This document shows positions 54,081 through 62,464 of a stretch of 64,000 nt of DNA, one piece after another. The notes beneath the pieces were generated by a model, which saw nothing but the letters and a program-made list of their open reading frames with translations, ran no database searches and had not been told where the DNA came from. This DNA is from CAVYXF01 sp963772335 (GTDB taxonomy: Bacteria > Pseudomonadota > Alphaproteobacteria > Rhizobiales > Rhodomicrobiaceae). The stretch is from contig CAVYXF010000001.1 in the NCBI GenBank assembly GCA_963772335.1, positions 310,001 to 374,000 on the forward strand, given 5' to 3'. The stretch's first letter is position 1. Each line of letters begins with the position of its first letter. The position numbers were made by a program, and so were the translations under genes.

Positions 54081-54120
54081 CGGCTCATCCGCGCCCCACG
54101 CGGCTCATCCGCGCCCCACG
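54081..54120. repeat. Exact 20-bp tandem duplication
   Basis: The two 20-base units at 54081-54100 and 54101-54120 are identical and begin CGGCTCATCC right after the stop of the zinc-ribbon gene. The remaining bases up to 54421 show nothing recognisable. Confidence 0.9.
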
Positions 54121-54421
54121 CAAGCCCACTAAGCCGGTTTGCGTAGTTCGTCCAATGGACGGGCTCATTCGTCGCGTCCGCTTTGGATGAATTGCGGCTG
54201 ACGGCCGTGCGGACCGGCAACCCAAGAGGTCGTTGCTGGATGTGGCGCGACTGTTCCTGTGCGGTGAGACCGGACGTCGGGTTTCCATCATGGGCTAGAA
54301 ACTGGCTGCCGCACCTCCCCCATCGACGAAAGTGCGCCGCTTGCAAAGGCGAAAGAGCTATTCGCTACAGAGCGCGCCCCCGAGGGACGCGCTCGATTGC
54401 TGCCGGAAATTCAGCCATTTA

Positions 54422-54772
54422 CTATGATCTGCCGCATTCCTGGCGGTATCGGCGGCAATTTCCTTGGCCGGACTCGCCGCGCTCGTCCTTGTGCTCACAA
54501 GCTCGCCGCAGACGCTCGCAATGTTGCCGGCGTCCGCATTCCTCGCGGTATCTGCGGCAGTTTCCCTGGCCGGATTCGCCACGCTCCTCCTTGTTCTCGC
54601 ACGCACGCCGCAGACGCGCACAATAGCCCCCGTATTGTACTTGCTGCAGCCCGGCTCCGCGAGCCGCTGCATTGCCCGTGTCACCGCCGGCAACTGGCGC
54701 GGCCGACGCGGCAGAAAGTCCCGCGAGACCTACGCCGACACCCATCAACATACCTAGAACAATCTTGCGCAT
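54422..54772 (-). CDS. Small secreted protein with two C-x6-C-x13-C-x6-C repeats
   Basis: 116 residues from the ATG at 54772 (MRKIVLGMLMGVGVGLAGLS), with GGAGG upstream. Signal peptide ends near ASAAP. Two repeats carry YCARLRRAC and HCERLRRAC, KEERGE and KDERGE, GQGNCRRYR and EECG/QECG; cysteines are at 51, 58, 72, 79, 85, 92, 106, 113. It is strongly basic. The two repeats are nearly identical, so the duplication is recent or under strong constraint. It lies convergent to the fhc operon and upstream, in map order, of the PQQ dehydrogenase operon. Confidence 0.75.
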   Translation of the reverse strand: MRKIVLGMLMGVGVGLAGLSAASAAPVAGGDTGNAAARGAGLQQVQYGGYCARLRRACENKEERGESGQGNCRRYREECGRRQHCERLRRACEHKDERGESGQGNCRRYRQECGRS

Positions 54773-55240
54773 ATCGCCTCCACATCTTTCCTTCGGCACG
54801 CCAGTAGATCACCAAGATCTGAACCTAATGCGCGGGGCCTGTTCGGGTGGCGTTCATCTCGTCAGTAGCCCGCCCATTGCAAATCCGAACACCTTTACGC
54901 ACCATGTCGATCCCGACTGGATTTTGCTTTGGCGAGAAGCGTTGCTGTTTGGCCACGATGGTTCGCAAGCCAGCGTAGAAAGCTGGATTGGTAATTTCGC
55001 CGCAGCACGGACGCTCTCAGGCAAGCAAGGTGCTGCCCTCAAACATACGAAATAGACGGCAGCCATCTTGCCTCAGACGGCCGCTTCGAGACGGAACCGG
55101 CTGTGCTTCGACCATGCGTTGGCGACCGTTCCAGTTCCGGAGCGCTTACATCATACTGTCGGCTTACTGTGCGAAGCAGCCCCGCATGAGGAGATCCCGA
55201 ACTGTTGGTGCGAACGCCCGACTCTGCTCCAGCCGCGCGC
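54773..55240. other. Gap without a convincing gene
   Basis: About 470 bases. Several short open frames exist but none has a clear ribosome binding site or a recognisable product. A 67-codon plus-strand frame from 55068 reads somewhat protein-like and could be a remnant. Confidence 0.3.
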
Positions 55241-56020
55241 TCATTCCGGCGGCCTGAAGGTCATGCCATAGCGGGCGTAGAGACGTGAGAGGGTGCCGTC
55301 GGCGAGTAGTGTCCCAATGGCCGCGTCGATGCGCTCGCGCAGCTTGTCGTCCGGGCTGAGCATCCCGACCGCGACGTTCCAGTTGAGGTCGGCATCGCCT
55401 TCGAACGGCTTGATCTGCTTCAAGGGGGCGTCGGGGTGCTTGAGGTTGTACCAGCCGATTGCGCCGGGCGTTACCGCCGCCGCATCGATCTCCTTGTTGG
55501 CAAGCGCCTCCAGCATATCGTCTTCGAAAGTGAAGGGTGAGGTGCCGATGCCCGACGTATTGAAGCGCATTGCCGCAATGGAACCGACCTGGACGCCGAC
55601 CTTCTGCTCTTTGCCGAGGTTCGAAAGTGACGTGATCGGGGAATCGCTGCGCAGGGCGAGCACAACACCGCTGCGATGATAGGGACGCGAGCTGCGCAAT
55701 CCCACCTCCGCGAGGGCGCCCTTGTCGCCAATCGCATCGAGGACGATGTCGCATCCGGCACGGCGGAACTGGTAGCTATTGAAGACCCAGCTCTTGGTGA
55801 GCGAGACACCGAGCTGTGCGGCGAGTGCCTCGGCGATCTCGATCTGCAGACCTGGCAACTCACCATTGCGGCTGGCATAGGGCAGCGCATTGGGATGGGC
55901 GCACACCGCCAGCGAACCGCCAGCGGTTATCAATTGCAGAGAGCGCGCCGGCGCGCTCTGGGGCGCACAGAAATTGAGGGCCACAGCAGCCAGCAGCCCA
56001 AGCAATGCCGATCTTCTCAT
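55241..56020 (-). CDS. Periplasmic binding-protein-like factor (XoxJ/MxaJ-like)
   Basis: 259 residues with a Sec signal (MRRSALLGLLAAVALNFCAP). The fold is bacterial extracellular solute-binding type 3 (LAVCAHPNALPYASRNGELP, GLQIEIAEALAAQLGVSL, DIVLDAIGDKGALAEVGL). Its position after a PQQ dehydrogenase and a cytochrome c is that of XoxJ/MxaJ, thought to help mature the quinoprotein. Start overlaps the cytochrome stop by four bases. Confidence 0.82.
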   Translation of the reverse strand: MRRSALLGLLAAVALNFCAPQSAPARSLQLITAGGSLAVCAHPNALPYASRNGELPGLQIEIAEALAAQLGVSLTKSWVFNSYQFRRAGCDIVLDAIGDKGALAEVGLRSSRPYHRSGVVLALRSDSPITSLSNLGKEQKVGVQVGSIAAMRFNTSGIGTSPFTFEDDMLEALANKEIDAAAVTPGAIGWYNLKHPDAPLKQIKPFEGDADLNWNVAVGMLSPDDKLRERIDAAIGTLLADGTLSRLYARYGMTFRPPE

Positions 56021-56421
56021 TCTTCCAATCCACGGATATAGGCGAGGATGGCCATGATCTGGCCGTCGCCGAACGCACCGCCGAACGCCGGCATGGCGCC
56101 CAGTTTGCCGGTCTTGATGCGGTTGATGATGAACTCATCGCTCCGCGTCGTGCCTTGGAGCTTCGGCCCTTTGCCGGGGGCCCGGCCACCTTGCTCGTGG
56201 CAGAAGCCGCAGGAGGTGGCGAACATGGTCTCGCCGTCGATATCGCCGGAGGAGGCTTCCGCGGGCTTCTGGCCGGAGGAGGCTTCCATAGGTTTCTCCC
56301 CGGATGAGGCTTCCGCGGGTTTCGATGTGTCTTGGCCAGCCGCGCCTTGCGCCGGCGGCTGTCCATCCTGTGCAAGCGCAGCACTGGGGGCGAAGCAGAC
56401 GAGACCTGCCGCCAATGCCAC
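56017..56421 (-). CDS. Secreted c-type cytochrome (XoxG-like position)
   Basis: One haem site, TSCGFCHEQGGRAPGKGPKL, with the sixth ligand Met in GAMPAFGGAFGDGQIMAIL. A hydrophobic leader (VALAAGLVCFAPSAALAQDG) shows export. Between leader and domain is a low-complexity linker with EASSGEKPMEASSGQKPAEASSG repeats. No ATG is available; the GTG at 56421 is the best visible start but lacks a charged N-region, so the true start may lie slightly upstream. It probably accepts electrons from the PQQ dehydrogenase. Confidence 0.75.
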   Translation of the reverse strand: MALAAGLVCFAPSAALAQDGQPPAQGAAGQDTSKPAEASSGEKPMEASSGQKPAEASSGDIDGETMFATSCGFCHEQGGRAPGKGPKLQGTTRSDEFIINRIKTGKLGAMPAFGGAFGDGQIMAILAYIRGLEE

Positions 56422-56460
56422 GATGATCGCGATGGGAGCGCGCGGTTGAGAAAGGGAAAC

Positions 56461-56484
56461 GGCGGAGCCGCGCTCGGCTCCGCC
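56461..56484 (-). terminator. Perfect 10-bp hairpin after the PQQ dehydrogenase
   Basis: GGCGGAGCCG-AGCG-CGGCTCCGCC on the minus strand, 13 bases after the stop, followed by TTTCCCTTTCT. It could attenuate transcription between the dehydrogenase and the cytochrome gene. Confidence 0.6.
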
Positions 56485-56497
56485 GTCTTTCCCGGCG

Positions 56498-58241
56498 CTA
56501 TTGCTTGAGAGTGTAGACAACAAGGACGCCCGCATCCTTTGGCATGCTCTTATAGGGTTCGCCGAACAGCCCCGGATATTCATCTGAGACCATGCCGCCG
56601 ATGCCCGCCGGCACGGCAATATACTGCTTGCCGCCAGCCATGTAGCTGATGATGCCGCCATTGTGGCCGGCGCCATTGTAATGCGACCACAGCTCCTTGC
56701 CGTCCTCGGCATTATAGGCATGGAGCGTGCCGCGCGCGTCGGGAACGAAGACCAGGTTGCCGGCCGTTCCCAAAAGGCTGGCGAGCGGCGGCTCTGGGAA
56801 GTCGATCGTCCATTTGCGAGCGCCGGTCACCGGATCGCGGGCATCAAGATGACCGCGGATCTTGCCGTCCGGCGGCGGCACGAGCTTGAAGTTGGCACCG
56901 ATATTGAGCTGTGCCATCGGCTCGGTGATCGGAGTCGTCTTCACCACTTCGAGGTCCATACACCATTCCTGGACGATCTTGTAGTAGAGCCCGGTCTTCG
57001 GGTTGTAGGTCCCGGCATTCCAGCTCACGCCGCCGGCAATCGCCGGGCAGAGCGGGGTGTCGGTCTTGCCGAGACTTCAGATCACGCCGCCCGATCAGCT
57101 CACCGGTCTTCGGGTCGATATTCTTCACGAAGTTGATGTTGTCGGCGATCTTCCAGACGTTCTCGATCTTCGCATTGGCGCGATCATAGACGAAGATGAA
57201 GCCGCCCTTGTTGGGATGCACCACCAGCTTTTTGCCGTCGCGATCGATCATCAGGAATTCGCCGACCGCTGAGTTGAAGTCCCACGCATCGTGGGGCAGT
57301 TCCTGGTGATAGAACTTCAGCTTGCCGGTATCGGGATCGAGCGCGATCACCGATGTGGTGAACAGGTTATCGCCAGGACGCGGGCCTTCGGTCTTCCACT
57401 TGTCGCCCGACCAGTCGTAGAGCGGGGCCGGATTGGCGGTGCCGAACCAGATGGTATTGGTCTCGGCGTCATAGCCGCCCGGCATCCACGCGCCGCCGCC
57501 GCCCGTGCGCCAGGAATCATTGCCCCAGGTCTTCTTGGCTTCTTCCGTTCCGGCGACGGTGAAGAACTCCCACTTCTTCTGGCCGGTCTTCGCGTCCACG
57601 CCGAACAGCGGTCCGCGCGAGGTCCACTCGCCGCCCTGGCTGCCGATGACGACCGTATCCTTGACGAGGAGCGGTGCACCGGTGAAGCCGACGGTCAGCT
57701 TCTCGGAGTTGACCAGCTTGGTGTCCCAAACCGGCTTGCCGGTCTTCATGTCGAGCGCAATGAGGCGCCCGTCGACCGTGCCCACATAGACATTGCCGAG
57801 GCCGATGGCGACACCGCGGTTATAGGGCGAATGGGTCTGCTGGGCGACGAGCTGTTCGTTGAGGTCCGGGAAATATGACCAGAGCAGCTTGCCGGTCGCG
57901 CCGTCTAAAGCAAAGACGCGGCTATAGGAGCCGGAATAATAAAGGATGCCGTCGGCGACAAGGGGCATGGTCTGCAGGCCGCGCGTAGAACGCCCGGGCA
58001 GATGGATCCAGGCAACTTCCAGATCCTTCACATTGCTGGTGTTGATCTGGTCCAACCCGCTGAAATGGGTGGATTTGTAATTGCCGTGATAAGTCAGCCA
58101 GTCTTCGGGCGTTTTTTCGGCGTTCTCGATGCGCGTTGAATCGACAACAGATGGGGCAATTGCCCATGCGTGCGATCCGACAAAGGCGACCGCGAATAGC
58201 AGCGCCGCGCATCGCGCCGGCGCCTTGAATGCGAATTCCAT
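56498..58241 (-). pseudogene. PQQ-dependent alcohol dehydrogenase (XoxF/MxaF superfamily), frameshifted
   Basis: From the ATG at 58241 (MEFAFKAPARCAALLFAVAF, RBS GGGAGGA) through a signal peptide, the beta-propeller continues to about 57077. One extra base there shifts the frame; removing it gives RRDLKLGKTDTPLCPAIAGG and the normal C-terminus to 56498. Glu in GSQGGEWTSRG and Asn in GTANPAPLYDW are kept. The catalytic Asp is in PHDAWDFN, where Asn takes the place of the second Asp of lanthanide enzymes. The vicinal Cys pair before NRG is missing (THSPYNRG). It oxidises an alcohol in the periplasm; substrate and metal are uncertain. Confidence 0.85.
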
Positions 58242-58706
58242 TCCATTTCCTCCCAAACGTCGTTGCGATTATTTTTATTCGCTCACGATCTTTTTGCGGG
58301 CGCTACCGCCACGCCTGTGGCGATTGATGAGGGGCGTATTTATGAACCGCCTTCGATAACTCAGCTTTTTTAGATCAAGCCGCAGCTACCGAGAACGCAA
58401 CCCTTCCACCCCTCAGCCCGCGCACGCTCAGCCTCTGCCCATGGGCTGTTCTGCTATTGCTCCTGAAGTCGGCAATGCGTCCAAAGTTTAACCCCCACAT
58501 TGCGATTTCTACAAGCGGCAAAAATTAGCAGCATAAAAGAATTGCCTATTGACCATCGGTAATTACCGAGATTGCGAGGTGTTTAGGCTAAAGGCGATAG
58601 TGCGCCTTGCGGTTTCTCCGGGCACAGAGTGACGCGAGGTAAGAAGACATCGCAGATGGCCGCTTCCGTGAAGAATCGCTTTAGATCAGGTGGTCGGAGA
58701 GGAAAG
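58242..58706. other. Divergent region upstream of the PQQ dehydrogenase
   Basis: About 465 bases, AT-richer than its surroundings at 58340-58590, which fits a promoter region for the strongly expressed dehydrogenase. I could not assign -35 and -10 boxes. No gene seen. Confidence 0.35.
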
Positions 58707-58916
58707 ATGAGCGCGACGATCCATTATCTGCGCCCGTTTGAAGCTGAGGATCTTGCGCGGGCGGATGCGGAGGACACGCAAAATGTTCCGGCCGTGCAGG
58801 AAAGCGCACCGAAAGCGGAGAAGAAACGCCTGCGCCGCCGCGTCATGCCCTGCGGACGCAACAGCCGCTTCAAGAAGCGCATGGACGGCACGGTCGTGCC
58901 GCGCGAGCGCCGCTGA
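58707..58916 (+). CDS. Hypothetical 69-residue basic protein
   Basis: I choose the ATG at 58707 (MSATIHYLRPFEAEDLARAD) because GGAGAGGAAAG precedes it. The N-terminal half is acidic and the C-terminal half very basic (KKRLRRRVMPCGRNSRFKKR), with one Cys. This looks like a small nucleic-acid-binding protein. No family recognised. Confidence 0.5.
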   Translation: MSATIHYLRPFEAEDLARADAEDTQNVPAVQESAPKAEKKRLRRRVMPCGRNSRFKKRMDGTVVPRERR

Positions 58917-58981
58917 GATCTTCGGATTGGCAGCGCGCTTGCGCAGGGGTAAGTCGCTGCCGCGCTATAGTCGAGCGAAAC

Positions 58982-59070
58982 TAGAGCGCTCGACGCTCCT
59001 CTGAGCGGAGCTGCGCTCTAATTCTTTGTTGGTACATTGGATTTATCCGAAAAGTGCATACACTTTTCGG
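58982..59070. repeat. Rhizobiales-type dispersed palindrome
   Basis: CCGAAAAGTG (59047-59056), CATA, CACTTTTCGG (59061-59070) is a perfect hairpin. To its left, TAGAGCG and CGCTCTA (about 58984-59022) form another. I recall CCGAAAAGTG-type palindromes as common intergenic repeats in Rhizobiales. It sits ten bases beyond the stop of the lipoprotein gene and may terminate it. Confidence 0.6.
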
Positions 59071-59079
59071 TCCGATGCA

Positions 59080-59730
59080 CTAAGTCTGCGGTTTAGGCAG
59101 GGCATCCAGGTTTTTGCGGTACCACTTCTCGGCCTCGACGACGGCCGGGTTCTCGCCATTCGGACCGATCCAGCTGTCGACCGCCCATTTCTGGTGATTG
59201 CTGGTCTCCCAGAGCACGGCGGTCCAGTGCGGCCAGTTGGAGACGCCGAGCAGGATGTTGCCACGCGAGAAGGGACGCCCGACGGTGTGGTATTTCAAAA
59301 GGCCGTTGCTCTGCAGGACGAGAAGATAGGCGGTGGTGTTGGTCGCCTCGTCCACGCAATCCTGCTGCGTCGGATCGCCCGAGCCGTCGTAATCCATGCC
59401 AGGTCGGTCGGCTTTGGTGCCGACGATATTGCCCGTGTAAGTCTCCATCCATCCGACTGCATAGGCAACCGCGCGGCGTTCCTCGGCGGCGGTGTCGGCC
59501 TTTTTGGTCTTTCTCATCAGCTCGGCGATCTGTTTGAGCTGCTCGGCGTGGAAAGTAACCGCGGTCTGCTGCTGGCAACCATAGGCATGACAGAGATAGA
59601 CGGTGTTGCCCTGCGGCGGGCGCGCCTGGAATTCTCCGAAATGATATTCAGGCGGGCCCTCCCGTTCGAAAGTGCATCCGGCAAGGCCAAAAGCCGCAAT
59701 CAGAAAAATGGAAGAGATGACCCGTCTCAT
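59080..59730 (-). CDS. Lipoprotein with a possible Cys-His-Asp hydrolase arrangement
   Basis: 216 residues. Lipobox LIAAFGLAGC gives an acylated Cys18. Conserved-looking features include YLCHAYGCQQQT, QQDCVDEATNTTAYLLVLQS, PHWTAVLWETSNHQKWAVDS. Cys in DCVDEATN, His in PHWTAV and Asp in WAVDSW are in the order of a transglutaminase-like/papain fold, which is a guess. Otherwise a hypothetical protein. It diverges from trmFO. Confidence 0.65.
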   Translation of the reverse strand: MRRVISSIFLIAAFGLAGCTFEREGPPEYHFGEFQARPPQGNTVYLCHAYGCQQQTAVTFHAEQLKQIAELMRKTKKADTAAEERRAVAYAVGWMETYTGNIVGTKADRPGMDYDGSGDPTQQDCVDEATNTTAYLLVLQSNGLLKYHTVGRPFSRGNILLGVSNWPHWTAVLWETSNHQKWAVDSWIGPNGENPAVVEAEKWYRKNLDALPKPQT

Positions 59731-59835
59731 GCCCCGCCTGTCGAAATCCCCGTTTCTGCCTCTATATCACTCGCTTATGGCCGGGGAGAAGGCAGCCATT
59801 GAGGCGGCTTCTTTTTTCACCTAGTTTGTCGCGCC

Positions 59836-61254
59836 ATGGCAACAACATCTCCCATTCACGTGATCGGCGGCGGGCTCGCGGGCTCCGAAGCCGCCTGGCA
59901 GATCGCACAGAGCGGCGTTCCCGTCGTGCTGCATGAAATGCGCCCCGCACGCATGACCGATGCGCATAAGACGGACGGCTTTGCCGAACTGGTCTGCTCC
60001 AACTCGTTCCGCTCCGACGACGCGGCGACCAATGCCGTCGGCCTTTTGCACGAGGAGATGCGCCGCGCCGGCTCGCTGATCATGGCGGCAGCCGATATCC
60101 ACAAGCTGCCGGCCGGTGGCGCTTTGGCCGTTGACAGGGATGGCTTCTCCCAGGCCGTCACGGAACGAATCAGGACTCATCCGCTGATCGCCTGCGAACA
60201 GAAAGAGATCGCCGGCCTGCCTCCGGAGGACTGGGACAGCGTCATCATCGCCACGGGCCCGCTGACCTCGCCGGCTTTGAGCAGAGCAATCCAGGCCCTC
60301 ACCGGCGAGGACGCGCTTGCCTTCTTCGATGCCATTGCCCCGATCGTCCATCTCGAATCGATCGATATGAGCGTGTGCTGGCGCCAGTCGCGTTATGACA
60401 AAACAGGACCAGCAGGCACGGGCGCCGACTATATCAACTGTCCGATGGACCGCGAGCAGTATGAGGCGTTTGTCGCCGCGCTCATTGCCGGCGAGAAGAC
60501 CGCGTTCAAGGACTGGGAGACGAACACACCCTATTTCGAAGGGTGCTTGCCGATCGAGGTGATGGCGGAGCGCGGCCTCGAGACTTTGCGCTGGGGACCA
60601 ATGAAGCCGATCGGCCTCACCAATCCGCATCGGCCTGAGCGCCCCTCAGCCGTGGTGCAGCTGCGTCAGGACAATGCACTGGGCACGCTGTGGAACATGG
60701 TCGGTTTCCAGACCAAGCTGAAATATGGCGAGCAGACCCGCATCTTCCGCATGATCCCGGGCCTGGAAAACGCCGAATTCGCGCGGCTCGGCGGGCTGCA
60801 CCGCAATACTTTCCTGAACAGCCCGAAGCTGCTGGATAGCTCGCTCCGGCTCAAGGCGGCGCCGCGGCTGCGCTTTGCCGGGCAGGTCACGGGCGTCGAG
60901 GGCTATGTCGAATCCGCCGCCATCGGCCTCATCGCCGGGCGGTTCGCCGCAGCCGAACGTCGCGGCGAGGCACTTGCCGCGCCGCCCCCCACGACCGCGC
61001 TCGGCGCGCTCCTAGCCCATATTACAGGCGGCCACATCGCCGGCGACGAGGATGCCGGACCGCGTAGCTTCCAGCCGATGAACGTCAATTTCGGCCTGTT
61101 TCCCCCGGCCGAGCTTCCCCCGCTACCGCCTGGCAGCAAACGCCTCAAGGGCCAGGAGAAGGCCGTCGCGAGAAAGCGCGCCTTCACCTCCCGGGCACTG
61201 CGCGACATCGACGCCTGGCTTGCCGCCCCAGCGATGCGGCAAAGGGCAAAATGA
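59836..61254 (+). CDS. trmFO: Methylenetetrahydrofolate-tRNA-(uracil-5-)-methyltransferase
   Basis: 472 residues. FAD-binding start IHVIGGGLAGSEAAWQIAQS, then the diagnostic FAELVCSNSFRSDD and NAVGLLHEEMRRAGSLIM. PYFEGCLPIEVMAERGLETL, LRWGPMKPIGLTNP and FNVNFGLFPP-like MNVNFGLFPPAELPPLP are typical. The enzyme makes ribothymidine at tRNA position 54 using methylene-folate. Full length. Confidence 0.97.
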   Translation: MATTSPIHVIGGGLAGSEAAWQIAQSGVPVVLHEMRPARMTDAHKTDGFAELVCSNSFRSDDAATNAVGLLHEEMRRAGSLIMAAADIHKLPAGGALAVDRDGFSQAVTERIRTHPLIACEQKEIAGLPPEDWDSVIIATGPLTSPALSRAIQALTGEDALAFFDAIAPIVHLESIDMSVCWRQSRYDKTGPAGTGADYINCPMDREQYEAFVAALIAGEKTAFKDWETNTPYFEGCLPIEVMAERGLETLRWGPMKPIGLTNPHRPERPSAVVQLRQDNALGTLWNMVGFQTKLKYGEQTRIFRMIPGLENAEFARLGGLHRNTFLNSPKLLDSSLRLKAAPRLRFAGQVTGVEGYVESAAIGLIAGRFAAAERRGEALAAPPPTTALGALLAHITGGHIAGDEDAGPRSFQPMNVNFGLFPPAELPPLPPGSKRLKGQEKAVARKRAFTSRALRDIDAWLAAPAMRQRAK

Positions 61255-61287
61255 CGATTGAGGGTGGCAAAACGCGCCGCTCCGCGA

Positions 61288-62193
61288 TCAACCCAGCCTT
61301 ATACCTTCCCGCCCGGCGGCATCCTGGATGAACTGCCAGGCTACGCGCCCCGACCGGGCACCGCGCATCATGGACCATTGCAGCGCGGCCGCTTCCAGCT
61401 CGGCGGCGGGCGTGGTCAGGCCGAAATGGGCGGCATAGCCGCGCACCATCTCCAGATAGTCGGCCTGGCTGCAATTGTGGAAGCCGATCCACAGACCGAA
61501 GCGGTCCGACAGCGACACCTTCTCCTCCACCGCCTCATGCGGGTTGATGGCGGTCGAGCGCTCATTCTCCATCATGTCGCGCGGCAAAAGGTGACGGCGG
61601 TTAGAGGTCGCATAGAATAGCACGTTCTCCGGCCGGCCCTCGATCCCGCCTTCCAACACCGCTTTCAGCGATTTGTAGGAGGTGTCGTCGGCGTCGAAGG
61701 ACAGGTCGTCGCAAAACACGATGAAGCGATGTCCCTCTGCCCGCAGATAGAAGAGGCACCGCGGCAGTGAGGCAATATCCTCGCGGTGGATCTCGATCAG
61801 CTTCAGATCGGCGCCGCCCTCGGCGAGCAACCTTTGCCGCACCTCGGCGTGCACTGCCTTAACCAGCGAACTCTTGCCCATGCCGCGCGCGCCCCAGAGC
61901 AGCGCATTGTTGGCAGGCAGGCCGCGCGCGAAACGCTCGGTGTTGGCAAGCAGCGTATCGCGCATGGAGGTGACGGACTTCAGAAGCGCAATCGGCACCC
62001 GGTTAACCTGCGCAACGGCAAGGAACGCCTCGGGGTCGGCCTGCCAGATGAATGCCTCGGCCGCCCCGAAGTCCGGCCGCGCGGGCGCGGGCGGCGCAAT
62101 CCGCTCGAGCGCTCTGGCGATCCGCTCCAGCGACGCGGACAGGACGTGATCGGCGAAGGGGGTGGGCGACTGCGGCGGATAAAGGTTCATCAC
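61288..62193 (-). CDS. DUF815-type AAA+ ATPase
   Basis: 301 residues. LLWGARGMGKSSLVKAVHAE is Walker A and RFIVFCDDLSFDADDTSYKS is Walker B of the family. ATSNRRHLLPRDMMENERST and VSLSDRFGLWIGFHNCSQAD are family landmarks. The function is unknown; the gene often lies near sec or yajC genes. It converges with trmFO and diverges from yajC. Confidence 0.93.
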   Translation of the reverse strand: MMNLYPPQSPTPFADHVLSASLERIARALERIAPPAPARPDFGAAEAFIWQADPEAFLAVAQVNRVPIALLKSVTSMRDTLLANTERFARGLPANNALLWGARGMGKSSLVKAVHAEVRQRLLAEGGADLKLIEIHREDIASLPRCLFYLRAEGHRFIVFCDDLSFDADDTSYKSLKAVLEGGIEGRPENVLFYATSNRRHLLPRDMMENERSTAINPHEAVEEKVSLSDRFGLWIGFHNCSQADYLEMVRGYAAHFGLTTPAAELEAAALQWSMMRGARSGRVAWQFIQDAAGREGIRLG

Positions 62194-62464
62194 TTACGTC
62201 CGAGGCTTTGCGTGCTTATCTCTACCGGACAGGATCAAGCCTTGCGCTCTTCGTCAAGTCCCCCGGGCGGGCCCCCCTCGTCGCCGTTTTGGCGATGGCG
62301 GCGATTTCAGCACTGGCGGCCAGCCTCCCGGCACGCTATGAGAGGCCGAGCTTGGGCCGTTATTGCCGTTGCATCGTCGCGCATCGGCATTATATTCGCG
62401 CAAAATTCGCCGGAAGCCGCCGCTCTCCTTTGCGCAGGAGCGCCGTTTCCCCTGGGAGGACGCT

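Noticed and set aside
54081..54120. CRISPR-like repeat
   Set aside because: Only two directly adjacent units with no spacer; a simple tandem duplication.
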